DNA from: Papaver somniferum | Taxonomy: Eukaryota; Streptophyta; Magnoliopsida; Ranunculales; Papaveraceae | DNA: 64,000 nucleotides | Assembly: GCF_003573695.1 (NCBI RefSeq) | Contig: NC_039359.1 | Coordinates: forward strand, 120,411,849-120,475,848 | Direction of reading: 5' to 3' | Made by a program: the position numbers and the translations under genes | The notes under the pieces: generated by a model | The model's database searches: none | Seen by the model: only the letters and a program-made list of their open reading frames with translations | Told to the model about the DNA's origin: nothing | Shown here: one piece after another, positions 45,460 to 57,277 of the stretch | How the letters are laid out: every line of letters starts with the position of its first letter | Position numbering within the stretch: position 1 is the first letter of the stretch

Positions 45460-47812
45460 TGAAAAAGCGGTGGTCTAACAACCACACCCAATATTTCGCT
45501 TAGCAATCTGTATGGACAAACTCCAATATACTTTCTAGAGAATCAACTAGACAGTCAGAATCAATCTAGATAAAAAGTATATCAAAGAGTTTATATCTCA
45601 ATCTTTCGATTTGATATATACTCAAGCAAATAGAAATCTACGAGTCTTACTAGAGAGATAATTTGGATGGTACCAAAGACCAATATCCAAGTGTCAATTA
45701 ATTTAAATCAACAACTTAAAGGTATGATATTCTAATTGATTCAACAACGCACAACCTGTATTATTTCAATTATACAAACAAATAAAATGCGGAATAGAGA
45801 TAACACAAACACCAGAATTTTGTTAACGAGAAAACCGCAAATGCAAAAAAACCCCGGGACCTAGTCCAGATTGAACACACACTGTATTAAGCCGCTACAG
45901 ACACTATCCTACTCCAAACTAACTTCGGTCTGGACTGTAGTTGAACCCCAATCAATCTCACACTGATCCAAGGTACAGTTATGCTCCTACGCCTCTGATC
46001 CCAGCAGGATACTTCGCACTTGATTCCCTTAGCTGATCTCACCCACAACTAAGATTTGATACGACCCAAAGTCGAAGACTCTAATAAACAAATCTGTGTC
46101 ACACAAAAAAGTCTACGATAATAGATAAATCCGTCTCCCACGAATATACCTACGAGTTTTGTTCTATCTTTTGATAAATCAAGGTGAATAGGAACCAATC
46201 AATAATACCAGACTTATGTTCCCGAAGAACAGCTCAGTATTATCAATCACCTCACAATAATCTTAATCGATGAAGCGAAAAAAGATATTGTGGAATCACA
46301 GACGATGAGACGAAGTTTGTTTGTGATTACTTTTTTATCTGACCTATCGGAGATATCAATCTCAAGCCAATTGTTACAATTGTACTCGTATGATAGAAAC
46401 AGCAAGATCAGATCACACAACTACGATAAAAGTAGTATCGGTCTGGCTTCACAATCCCAATGAAGTCTTTAAGTCGTTAACCTAGTTTATAAGAAGAAAC
46501 CAAAGGTTAAAGGAGAATCGACTCTAGCTTAGCACACCTAGTATCACACAAAATGTGTGGGGATTAGGTTTCCCAGTTTCTAGAGTTCTCCCTTATATAC
46601 ACTTTCAAATCAGGGTTTGCAATCAATGTGATCTTAGTAACAAAGCATTCAATATTCATCGTTAGATGAAAACCTGATTAGATTCAAACTAATATTTCTC
46701 AACCGTTAGATCGAAAACTTAGCTTGTCACACACAAATGAAATGTCCAATTTTGGGTTTATGAACCGTACCCAAATATTAACATTTGTTGGTTCAACAAG
46801 TCAACCAAAATGTTAGCCATATGATTACTCTCATATCAACCTTATTCTTCTTCACCATAACTAGTTCAAATGACTCAAAAGAACTAGTTAGAGAGTTGTT
46901 CAATTGCAAGGAAATCTTATGTAACTACACAAGACACAATCGAAGAAAAATCGGTTTGATTCACTCGAATCGGTTCATGAACTTTATAGCCACGGTTTGC
47001 AAAAGCATTCCTTAGTTTATTTAAACATCAGTTCAAGAACAACCGACTTTAGATATAACATGCTCAAGTTCGCGGACTGGGTTCGCGGACTTAAGCTCAT
47101 GGAAGGAGTTCACAAACTCTAGCAGAAATTCTCGGGTTGAGAACTTCCGCCAGTTCGCGGACTTGGCTCACGCCACTTCCATTTCTCTTGATCAACAAAG
47201 TTCGTAAACTTTGATTCAAGGAATATGACTTATGTATATATGTGTTTCCACAATAATTCTTATATCCACCAATGGTTATGTAATCTAAACTCTCATTTCA
47301 ATCATTGAAACATTCTCAGAGAACGTTATATAGCCGTTATTCATAGACCATTTTTCTTCAGAGGAATTTTCAAAGTGATTGAAACATAACATGAATTTCG
47401 TCACTTGGTAAAGATGAATTCCGCTAAAGTAAAATCTTACCAACACACATTTCGAGAAATAGATAGGCGAGATAAACTCGGGTCGAAATAGCAAATGTGT
47501 ATAATGAAAGTCTATATATCAAAACGACTTTTGTCTCAAGAGTAGGAGATAAAGTAAATAGACTTTTGAGTGACAAATAAGTTCAAGTCTCCACATACCT
47601 TTTAGTCGATGAAGATCCACCAGTTCCTTGAGTAATCCTTCGTCTTGTATGATGATTGCCATGGAGTCTTGAGCTCAACTACACTTGTTATCCTAATCCA
47701 AGACCTTAGCTCTAATAGGCTAGTAATCAAGACTTATAGTTTTGATCACTAATATTGACAAACATGCTTGAGATAGCAACGCATGCGAGTTCGACTGAGC
47801 AATGCTCCAACA
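45460..47812 (-). repeat. S1 5' LTR
   Basis: Colinear with 39193-41532. On the minus strand begins TGTTGGAGCATTGCTCAG at 47812. The U3 array of ttcgcggact-like words is at 47067-47215, and a TATA region (tatataagg) lies near 46590. Confidence 0.92.
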
Positions 47813-47817
47813 ATATT
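47813..47817 (+). repeat. Target-site duplication of S1, right copy (atatt)
   Basis: Identical to 39188-39192. Confidence 0.9.
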
Positions 47818-48039
47818 GGCCCTAAAATGTGCAAAAAACTTATGTGAACTTGTGTTTAGGCAACCATCAGAGCCTATGTCTCTTTATTTTGTTTATTTTT
47901 CTAATATTGTCTGCTTTTCTTTTCTAGATTTCTGATTACTTGTACTGGTCCTTATTTCCTTTTCCATTGTCTGTATAGTTGTTAAGTTATTTCCCTTGTA
48001 ATCTTTTCCTAGTTTCAGTTCGTCTTGCTTTATCTATAT
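47818..48039 (+). other. LINE spacer between ORF1 and ORF2, part 1
   Basis: Resumes the plus-strand LINE after S1. T-rich, no open frame of note; it continues at 49597. Confidence 0.55.
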
Positions 48040-48052
48040 TCTAAACTTAGTA
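48040..48052 (+). repeat. 13-bp target-site duplication, left copy
   Basis: tctaaacttagta recurs exactly at 49584-49596. Confidence 0.9.
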
Positions 48053-49583
48053 TTTTTTATAATATGAAAGAAAGGATATATTAAAGATCAAGAGTTTACA
48101 GATTATTTTTATCCTGTTGGATTAGAGAGCTGACCCATTCAGGCATAATGTTTAACCAACTAAAACAACCCAACTGAGATCTTGCATACTTAGCTAGAGA
48201 ATCATCTATGTGATTTGCATCTTTGTGTGTAAAAAAATACAGACCCAAAACTCAAAAGAACTTAAAATAGATAATGTATCTTGAACTAGATTATTTGTAG
48301 TCCATTTTATTGTCGTTGAATTCCCATTAAGCGCTGCTATCACATTCATACAGTCCCTTTCCATGTGTATGTTTCTCCACCCTTTTGCTTTTTCCCATTG
48401 AACTACCTCTAAGAGAGCCTGTGCCTCATCTTGCTCAGGGTCGATAGCTAATGATGTACCTCCTCGCAATCCATAGTTGTTACCTGCAAAATCACGACAT
48501 ATTAGTCCCCATCCTGAAGGTGTAAGTTTGTCTATATGTGAACCATCACAACTAATCTTATAAATATCATTTGCTGGTGGTTTCCAGTTTTTCTCAATAG
48601 TTCTCACAAGCCCATTCCCATTGACTTGTAAGTTTTTGCTCTATTCCATTCCTCAATCTGCAAGAAAATAGTGTTAGCCACATTATTGGTGTTAAAATTC
48701 TTATTCTCAAAGAGTTTAGCACACCTTGATTTCCAGGTTAACCAGATGATGAAACAAACAATTTCATACATTTTGAAATCCTTTGACATTGAACCATTTA
48801 CTTTTAAGAAAAAACTGCACAACCACTGGTGAAGGTCCTGATTCTACAAATATTAACAAGTCTATTATTCACTGTGTTCCATATTGGTCTCACAGTGGGA
48901 CAATCAAAGAAAATATGTTGAGGGGTTTCAGGTCCATTGCTGCATATGATGAAAGTTCTATCCCTATGAATAGTAAACCTAGTAGTTCTAGACTTAGTTG
49001 AAAGGAAATTATGGAGGAACTTCGAGATAAAATGTTGAAGTCTAGGGAGAAGTTTATATCTCCAGAATGATTTCCAACAGATGTTCAAATTGTTCTTAGT
49101 TGGTTTCACCGCTAGTTGTTCATTCAAGATAGAGTTATAAGCAGACTTAACAGTAAAGACTTCATTATTAGATGGTTCCCATCTTAGCTTATCTAATATG
49201 AGATATTTGAGTCACAATGTTGTCATCAAATAAAGCATGCAAGGTATCAAAATTTCAGGTTTTTGAATCATGATCAATAAGTTGACTCACAGTTGTCATA
49301 CCATTAGAGTAGAATTGGTTAGATGGTGGCTTGTGCATATTTTGAATCCAAGTGTCTTTCCATATATCCATAGAGGCACCATCACCAATTTTCCAAATAT
49401 AATATTTTTTAACAATGTTCAAACCTTTCATTATACCCTGCCATATCCAAGATCCCTGTTTATTAACATCAATCAAAGGGTTAGCACCAGAAAAATACTT
49501 TTCCTTCAAGATTACAGCCCAAGGCTCCTCAGGATTTTCAATTAACCTCCAAGCAAGCTTAGCTAGAAAGGCTATGTTTAACC
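48053..49583 (-). mobile_element. 5'-truncated LINE, minus orientation
   Basis: A 1531-bp insertion with a 13-bp duplication and a short T-run (minus-strand poly-A) at 48053-48058. It encodes the last third of a plant LINE ORF2 in pieces. First is a post-RT segment at 49255-49509 (GSWIWQGIMKGLN, then WKIGDGASMDIWKDTWI). The zf-RVT domain follows at 48804-49127 (FWRYKLLPRLQHFISKF, then ETPQHIFFDCPTVRPIW), then a linker at 48604-48822. Last is an RNase H domain at 48206-48607 (WKPPANDIYKISCDGSHID, GWGLICRDFAGNNYG, DEAQALLEVVQW, RDCMNVIAALNG). Frames change near 48815 and 49200. The 5' truncation is normal for LINEs. It landed inside the plus-strand LINE. Confidence 0.88.
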
Positions 49584-49596
49584 TCTAAACTTAGTA
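49584..49596 (+). repeat. 13-bp target-site duplication, right copy
   Basis: Exact match to 48040-48052. Confidence 0.9.
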
Positions 49597-50136
49597 CAGT
49601 CTCCTTTGTATTCCTGTTGGTTCTAGCATCTTTTTTTCCCCTGCTCTATTATTACCTCCCTGCACCTTTTTCTATAGCTAAGTACTTGCTATTCAGACTA
49701 TTTTGATTGTTTACACTATTTTCTATCTGCATTGTATTTACACCATTTCCTGTGTAATATTTTTTTGTAGTGCTATTTCTTGTATAATACAGCTTCATTC
49801 CATCTTAACTACCCTCAGTAGTCGTTTATTCATTCCATGCCCTTCTCTGTGGCCAAGTTTTGGCTTTCATGGCTTAGTGTGTTGTTCTTATAGAATCCAA
49901 AGTTTGACTATTCTTTTCCTCAGTGTTTAGTTTGCATCTGCTGGGTTTGATCATCTCATTCCCTGTGTTTGCCTATTTATCCAAATTTATCTGATTTTGT
50001 TGACTCTACTGTCTTTGTCTAATAATCTCCTATCTTTCTTTCAATTTTTCTATTTCTTGGTGTCCTTTCTATACACTTACACTCTTTCCTGTCTTCTTTT
50101 TTAACCTGTCCTAAGCAGTGTAGTTTTTTTACCAAG
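49597..50136 (+). other. LINE spacer between ORF1 and ORF2, part 2
   Basis: Pyrimidine-rich spacer that continues 47818-48039 and leads to the ORF2 start. No supported coding. Confidence 0.55.
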
Positions 50137-51246
50137 ATGAAATTATTATCCTGGAACGTCCAGGGTATAGGAACTCCTCTCACTAAGGACCATTTCCACT
50201 ATCTCTGCCAGTTCCATAACCTTGATATTTTTTTAGCCAAGATAAAAGCTCCTTTGTCCCAGATGGATTTATTTTTTTAAAATTCAAAGTTTCATGACTG
50301 GTTTATTATCCCTTCCGTGGGAATAACGAAAGGTTTAGCAAGCGCCTAGCATAATAATATTAATATGCGGTTATTATCCTCAAGATCAAAATGTGTGTCA
50401 TTTTGAAACGAAGTTAGGTGACGTGGAGATTCTAATCACATGTGTTTATGGAGCAATTGATACCGATGATAAAATTGAACAATGGAACTATATTTCAGAC
50501 ATATCCCAGCAAGTGAACAAACCTTGGGTCCTGATTGGCGATTTAAACGTCATCCTAGATCCAGATAAAAAGAAAGGGGGGGAATAAAGCTAGCTCAAGC
50601 AGCAAAACCATCATTATCCAGACAATTGATTCCCTGGGATTACAAGATGCAGGACATGAAGGCGCTCCGTTTACGTGGTCAAACAATAGAAAAGGAGAAG
50701 CGAATATTTGCAAAAGAATTGACAGAGCGTTGACCTCTTTTCTATGGTCGCAAAATTTCCCGGACACCAAGGTAACTCATTTACCAAGGGTTGGATCAGA
50801 TCATACACCTAATTTATTTGATACAAACCCTGAAAAATTTAAATCTCAAAAACCATTTAGGTGCATTAGATCTTGGCTATCACACCCCAAGTTACCTAAG
50901 GTAGTCAAAGCATCCTGGGAATTACACTCCAATGATTCAACAAATTGAAACATCTCCTTGAAACTCCAACTCTTATCCTCAGATTTTGCTCACAGAATCC
51001 AGACATCTTTGGAAACATTCATAAAAACATTAAGAACTTAAATAACAAAATCGAGAGCATACATCGATCGGGAAATATTTCTAAAGACATAGAGAAGCTA
51101 AAAAACCTTCAAGCGGAATTATGAAAATGGTACGAAATAAAAAATAATTTCTACCATCAGCTGTATAGAGATAAATTCTTCAAAGAATATGACCAGAATA
51201 CAGATTATTTTCATGCCATTTCTTCCAATAGAAAAATAATAAATTC
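50137..51246 (+). pseudogene. LINE ORF2 endonuclease part, cut off by S2
   Basis: Apurinic-type endonuclease that nicks the target DNA for a LINE. It starts MKLLSWNVQGIGTPLTKD at 50137. A stop comes near 50278, and the domain continues with IPSVGITKG, then from 50393 CHFETKLGDVEILITCVYG, IGDLNVILDPDKK, FTWSNNRKG, KRIDRAL and LPRVGSDHTP (catalytic Asp, Asn and His blocks). The usual Glu-Thr-Lys block reads AKIKAP here, so a catalytic Glu appears lost. The approach to reverse transcriptase (FFKEYDQNTDYFHAISSNRK) is visible near 51175-51235. The frame stops where S2 inserted at 51247; the reverse transcriptase lies beyond S2, outside the window. Confidence 0.85.
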
Positions 51247-52857
51247 TGAAAAAACGGGGGTCTAACAACCACACCCAACAATTCGTTTGGCAATCTGAAT
51301 AGACAAACTCCAATATACTTTCAAGAGAATCAACTAGACAGTTAGACTCAATCTAGAGAAAAGTATATCAAAGATTTTTGTATCTTTATCTCTCAATTCA
51401 ATCTGCAATCAGTAAATAGGAATTTGTGAGCCCGATTGAATATAAGAGAAATAACTTGAACGGTACCAAAGACCAATGTTCAAGGATCAATCAATTTCAA
51501 TCAACAACCAAAGGTTGTATTTCCCAATTGATCGATTCAACGTACAACATGTGATATTTCAATTATATAACAAAATATAATTCAATCTGCAACCAGAAGT
51601 TTTGTTAACGAGAAAACCGCAAATGCAGAAAAACCCCGGGACCTAGTCCATATTTGAACACCACACTGTATTAAGCCGCTACAAACACTAGCCTACTACC
51701 AATGAACTTCGGACTGGACTGTAGTTGAACCCTAATCAATCTCACACTGATTCAAGGTACAGTTGCGTTCCTTACGTCTCTGATCCCAGCAGGATACTAC
51801 GCACTTGAATCCCTTAGCTGATCTCGCCCACAACCAAGAGTTACTACGACCCAAAGTTGAAGACTTGATAAAAAAAATTGTCTCACAAAGAAAAGTCTAT
51901 AGGAATAGATAAATCTGTCTCCCACATAAATACCTACGAGTTTTCTTCCGTTTTTTGATAAATCAAGATGAACATGAACCAATTGATATACCAGACTTAT
52001 AATCCCAAAGAACAACCTAGAAATATCAATCACCTCACAATAATCTTAATTGTATGGTAGCGAAACAAGATATTGTGGAATCACAAACGATGAGACGAAG
52101 ATGTTTGTGACTACTTTTTATCTTGCCTATCGAAGATTGAATCTCGAGCCAATATTAAAGAAGATAGTACTCAAACACGATAGAAGATGCAAGATCAAAT
52201 CATGCAACTACAGAGAAAATAGTTGGGTTTGTCTTCACAATCCCAATGAAGTCTTTAATTCGTTAACCTACATGATTTCGGAAAACCTAAGGTTAAAGGA
52301 GAATCGACTCTAGCTTATGCAACTAGTATCACACAGGAGGTGTGGGGATTAGGTTTCCCAGTTGCTAGAGTTCTCCTTTATATAGTTTTCAAATCAGGGT
52401 TTGCAATCTAAGTTGCCTTGGTAACAAAGCATTCAATATTCACCGTTAGATAAAACCTGATTAGATTCAAGCTAATATCTTTCAACCGTTAGATCGAACT
52501 TAGATAGTTACACACAAATGAAATGTACCTTCATTTAGGTTTATGTAGCCGTACCTAAACGTGTACACCATGTTGGCTCAACAATAGTTAACCAAGGTTA
52601 GCCATATGAATACTCTCATATAAACCTTATTCATCTTAACCGTAACTAGTTCAAATGACTCAAATGAAACTAGTTAAAGAGTTGTTCAATTGCTACATTC
52701 TCATAGAAGTATACAAGAACACAATTGAAGCAAAATCGGTTTGATTCATTCGAATAAACTCATGAACATTATAGCCGTGGTTTGCAAAGAATCATTCTTT
52801 AATATATAAATGTATTAGTTCATGTACACAACCGATTTTAAAACTTTAACCTTCAAG

Positions 52858-53072
52858 TATGCAAACGGGTACACATACTTGAAATACCCAGAATGAAATT
52901 GGGTTTCGCCAGTACGCGGACGGGTACGCATACCATCAATCCCAGCAGAAAATCTCGGACATGAAAACTTACGCCAGTACGCATACAAGTGCACATACTT
53001 AGGTTCTCGGACTTCTAAAACCAACAGGTACGCATACAGGTACGCATACTATGGCTCCCGGACATGGACAAC
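52858..53072. repeat. gtacgcatac array in S2 U3
   Basis: About eight copies of gtacgcatac or a close variant, including a tandem pair at about 53028-53050. The flanking words cagcagaaaatctcgg and ttacgccag match the S1 array region, where the repeated word is gttcgcggact instead. Confidence 0.88.
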
Positions 53073-53243
53073 ATATGTGCAAGAGTACACAACATGTCAC
53101 AATCCAATAATAGTTAATTGTTCTAAACTCTTATTTCAATCATTGAAACTTTCTTAGAGGATGATAATAGTAGTTTTCACACACTATTAAGTTATTGAAA
53201 TAATCATAACGAAACATTTCAAGTCCACACCAAATGATTGTAT

Positions 53244-53248
53244 CACAC
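53244..53248 (+). repeat. Target-site duplication of P, left copy (cacac)
   Basis: Identical to 62603-62607 at the other end of P. Confidence 0.88.
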
Positions 53249-54499
53249 TGTTGATGGTGGTTTTTAGCTTAGGGTTAGGATCGTAAAACCTTGAATCTGA
53301 CATCACTCTGCAAGGAAACGGTGCCGTGAGTGCTAACCTCTCCACAGGCATATTTATTGAGCCATTCAATATATTTACATGAAATTTATCCAGACTGGCG
53401 AATGTAGCAACCATCCTAGACACTCTGTAAATTTCGGCACCTCGCCAATGCAAGACTCACTGAGTACTTTCCTGTGTTGTGTTCCCCGGCAGAACCCTTA
53501 ATATCGGTATGACATGATGGATTTATGTTCACTCGCAGCGGAGTAGCATGAACCTCCAAGTACCAAAGTTAAGGACATCGCACGAAAAGCCCATACGGAA
53601 AGCACACTGCATTCTGTAGATAAGGATTTTTGTGGCAGCATACAAAATCCAGCCAATTATTGTGATATAACTCACAAAAACCTCATAAACCCGACTAATT
53701 TGAAAAATTAGGGTTTCGCTCCCCGCACAATACACTAGACCCCGTTGGTCGAAAAAAAACTATGCTTAGCCCAAACTAGGCGATTAAATCCGCCACAACA
53801 CACTGGAAGTGTGGCCACGCCCTAGCTTACCGGCCCACTTCCCATCAACCAATCAGGTCGCTCTAAAATCGCCACACTCACACAGAAGTATAGCCACGCC
53901 CATGCCTGGTCGTCTCTCTCACATTAACCAATCAGGTTACTTTAAACTCGCCACAGTGTTGAAAAGAAGGAAACCACGCCAGATAGCCGCAAAACCAATT
54001 AGTTTCCCAAAAACGCACATACCAGGCACACATGCCAGATGCGCATGCCAAACGCGCCAAACATGGCCACTCGCCCCATGCGACGTGCTATATAGGCTAA
54101 TTAGGGTTTAAACAAGCCTAACCCTAATTTAAGCAAGATTTCCACACCGACGTGCCATGAATTTGATAGATATGGCTACACAACCGCGCCGAAGGCATGC
54201 GCGAGTCGTGCCAGCCAAGCCAGCTATGCCGCATGCCGCCAGTGCGAGTTGAAGGCGCCACTGCCAATTAAAGGTAGCCATGATCGACGACCATCTTTCC
54301 TCCTGAGATGCAATCTCAGCCATCCAACTTCGCCACCAAACTAACGGACTTGTGGCAACTTTTGAGCGACCATGACGCCAAACCCTAACTTGGCCATGAC
54401 GCCAAGCCCTAGCCTTGGCCACAGTGCCAAGCCCTAACCTTGGCCGTGCCGCCAAGCCATAACTTTAGTCACGGAGACAAATATTAAACTTTGGCCATG

Positions 54500-54740
54500 C
54501 TACAACACCACGGCCACCGGCATGGCACCATTCCACGGCCACCGGCATGCCACCACGGACACCGTCCACCGGCATGCCACGACCACCGGAATGCCACCAT
54601 GCCGCAACCACCAACATGCCACCATGCCACGACCACCGACATGCCACCATGCCACGACCACTGGCATGCCACCGCCACTGGCATGCCACCATGCCATGAA
54701 CACTAGGCATGCCACCGTGCCACAGCTACTGGCATGCCAC
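54500..54740. repeat. Short tandem array, catgccacca type
   Basis: Repeats of about 20-24 bp built on ggcatgccaccatgccacgacca; the matching array in the 3' LTR is at 61495-61715. Confidence 0.88.
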
Positions 54741-55246
54741 CATACACTACTATACCAATGGCGCCACTTCGCTATATAACAAGATGCGACCATAATCAAC
54801 GACCACTCTTCCTCATGAGATGTAATCTCAGCCATCAGAATTCGCCACCGAGTCGTTCAGCTCGTGACAAGTTTTAAGCGACTAGCCAAAAACAAGTCTA
54901 GCATCACGTATGCTATTTACCTACGACAAGCCTCTCAATTCTAAACTTGCCACACGTAAAAAAGTGCTACATGTTTCCCACGAAAAAATTCGAGACATCA
55001 AAACATGTAACAAACTGGGGGATACTCATCAGGGTATTGGTCTGGAGGTTTACAGCATGCGGCGTGCAATACGCCCGTTACAGAAAGTGTCATAAAGCGG
55101 GGCGGTTAGTAATGGCAAAAAATAATGGTGTAAATGTATCCTTCATTATGGAAACATAAATTCCAGGCGTTACCCGTTACTCTCTTCTTCCACCATTCAA
55201 TCGTTTCCACTTCCCACGAGACCAGGGTACGTTTTGTTTCAACTTG

Positions 55247-55255
55247 TATAAATAG
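55247..55255 (+). promoter_or_regulatory. TATA box of P 5' LTR
   Basis: tataaatag, conserved at 62218-62226 in the 3' LTR and, as tataaattg, near 23485 in the partial LTR. Confidence 0.65.
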
Positions 55256-55633
55256 GTCTCACCTATTTTCCACCAAAAAACAAGTTTTGGTCAGGAGAAA
55301 AATACAACATCCATAAATCATTTGATAGCTTTTCATTCAGCTAGCCAGTTCGACTTTCTGATACAAGTCACGAAACACCCACACTTCCAGAATCAACTAT
55401 TCTGGTCTCAACACTTTCTTCGCTTCCCTCCCTAAGACCAACCCTTCTCCTTCACTTTATGACCGAAGCAAGCCTAGAACGACCATTTCTTGGTTTAGGC
55501 CATGATTGTACAGATTGATCTCTCGAATCAAAAGTACTTCCGTGCAGTTTATTGTTTAGGGTTTAGATTTGTTTCTCACCCACACACCCGAAATTCCCAA
55601 AATCAGCAGAAACAGTTTTCACCCACAAACAAT

Positions 55634-55650
55634 TGGCGACCACAGTGGGA
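55634..55650 (+). other. P primer binding site
   Basis: TGGCGACCACAGTGGGA starts two bases after the LTR end. The TGGCGAC...TGGG pattern is that of Tat/Ogre elements. Confidence 0.75.
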
Positions 55651-56203
55651 GATTAATCTTTCGGTTGCAATATCAGTTTCCAATTTCAAATTTCATTCTT
55701 CAACCCGGACATCAGGATGGTAGATGCAAAAGATCCGCGCGGGGTCCAATGGCTCGGTGGTCAGTCATTACACGATGAGGAATGACTGGGGACTTCTCAC
55801 AATCACAATGGCGTCGCCCATAAAACTCAGACTTACGCCCGGAAGATCCATTTTGTTGGAGGACCCTAAAAGCGAGTAAGTCATGTCATAGAAAGTACAT
55901 AATCCACTACTTCAAGTTTTCACGTTGATAATCGAAACCAATAGCCACGTTACCCCATTTGATCCCATACTTTCTACCATCATACACCATTCATGGTTTC
56001 ATGACTCTCCTGGAATATTTATGCTTCTAACAGTCATGACCAAAACAGCATTATTCTAAAATTCATTTCAAGGAATAATCCAAAACCCCTCATAGGTAAC
56101 AATTATCTGTCAATCCAAAAATATCAAACCATAAACCAGGCGTTTCGTTTTCCTTTCAAAAAAAAAATCCCTAAGCAAATGAAGTTCAGAAAAACAAAAA
56201 CAT
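55651..56203 (+). other. P interior, leader on the LTR strand
   Basis: No gag-like frame. A 22-codon frame at 55717-55785 begins MVDAKDPRGVQWLGG and has no known match; it may be chance or a gag remnant. The rest is AT-rich. Confidence 0.5.
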
Positions 56204-56910
56204 TCAAGGAAAATCGCCTAGCAAAGGCTCGTTCTTCTTGGAGAAAGCGTCTTTCATGCTTTGAAGAGCCGCCTGCTTCAACTTCAACTCCTGGGACAAC
56301 TTCTCGACTTCTGCCTCCTGTTGATTAATCAAATCCACGGAAGGGCCATCAACCGCTTCAGCCTGCAGCCTTTGGATCTCGGAAAATCCATCACAGAACT
56401 AGGAGGCATTAAACTCAAAGTTTACACAATATTCCAATGGAATTCCCAGCTTTTGACTACATCTCCAGAAACAGTGTGTCCAGTCACGCCACACATGTCA
56501 TGAATTGAAGATAAAGTTTCCTCCACGCGCTTAACCAATGCAAAGCGACTATCAACCTTCCTAGTCGTGGCGATGTGCCCATACCTCTTCCATATCTTTG
56601 TATATAGCTCTGCATACTTCACGGGCACAATGAATCCTCCAACCAACACATGACATTCGAAAGGAGCCTCGAATGAAGGATCAAAAACGACACATGCGGC
56701 TGGATGTGCGACTAGCAAAGATTCTTTGGGAACAATCATGCCCGTCGCTACGACAACATTTTCCGCCATGGGAGACACAACATCATCTTTATGATGATCA
56801 ACCTCCATCTCCAAATTACCAGCAGGTACGGTTTCCATGATTGGAGACAATGTTGCATCTTCATTGCCGTGAACCTCCATCTCAGAATTACTTTCAGAAG
56901 CGGCCTCCTC

Positions 56911-56984
56911 CTGTAAATACCACCAATTGAATATTTATTCGGTATAAGTAAATAATCCAAGAGGAAAACGTGTGGGAGACTCAC
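56911..56984 (-). other. Intron in the antisense PMD gene (74 bp)
   Basis: On the minus strand the donor is TCA|GTGAGT and the acceptor is TTTACAG|GAGG. Exon frames match on both sides (phase 0). Confidence 0.75.
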
Positions 56985-57191
56985 TGACTCATCTGTGGGC
57001 CCACTGGGATTGGAAGAGGACTCGCTGCCCCGCTCTGAAGAACTTTCTCCATCACCGTCAGACTCTGAGTTTTATTCTTCTTCAATTTCCTCTTCACTGC
57101 TGATAGGCTCAGTATCGCCAGAATTTTCTTCAAAATGGATCACTTTTTGGCCACTTGCAAGTCTGGTAAAGGAGTTTATCTTGTTGAGACC

Positions 57192-57277
57192 CTGAATCAA
57201 AAGGGAATAGATTTTTAGTGGTAACAATTCAGAATATTTATGCAAGACGACCAAATCAGGAAGAAAATCATACATAC
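57192..57277 (-). other. Intron in the antisense PMD gene (86 bp)
   Basis: On the minus strand the donor is CGA|GTATGT and the acceptor is TTGATTCAG|GGTC. Splicing joins two in-phase frames (phase 0) and removes an AT-rich stretch. Confidence 0.78.

Larger units (their letters stand above)
39193..47812 (-). mobile_element. S1: Sirevirus-like Ty1/copia element without pol
   Basis: Complete 8620-bp element on the minus strand with LTRs of 2340 bp (39193-41532) and 2353 bp (45460-47812) and TSD atatt. After the 5' LTR come a Met-tRNA primer site and a Sirevirus-type Gag with CCHC knuckle. A non-coding region with several polypurine-like tracts then leads to the 3' LTR. Protease, integrase, reverse transcriptase and RNase H are all absent from the 3.9-kb interior, so it must have been mobilised by a relative. 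The first 130 bp of the LTRs differ at about six positions, so it is older than A2. Confidence 0.9.
51247..53248 (-). repeat. S2: Sirevirus-like 3' LTR, first part (split by P)
   Basis: Starts tgaaaaaacgggggtctaac at 51247, as in S1, and is colinear with S1 LTRs, including gttaacgagaaaaccgcaaa and ctagttctcctttatatag. It is cut by element P at 53249 (TSD cacac at 53244-53248) and resumes at 62608. Its U3 array uses gtacgcatac words (52858-53072). The left flank aattc (51242-51246) should be one copy of its TSD. Confidence 0.9.
53249..55631 (+). repeat. P 5' LTR
   Basis: TATA box tataaatag at 55247-55255. It holds a catgccacca-type array at 54500-54740 and two copies of a module with the perfect stem tgagat...atctca (54304-54318 and 54816-54830). 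Pro/His-rich frames here are repeat artefacts. Confidence 0.92.

Noticed and set aside
48206..48607. Possible host RNase H-like gene on the minus strand
   Set aside because: It is the C-terminus of a truncated LINE with zf-RVT upstream and a 13-bp duplication.
54465..54835. His/Pro-rich and Trp/His/Gly-rich frames on both strands
   Set aside because: They are translations of the catgccacca array in the P LTR; the same occurs at 61401-61848.
55717..55785. 22-codon frame after the P primer site as a gag start
   Set aside because: Too short and without similarity I recognise; mentioned only as part of the leader.
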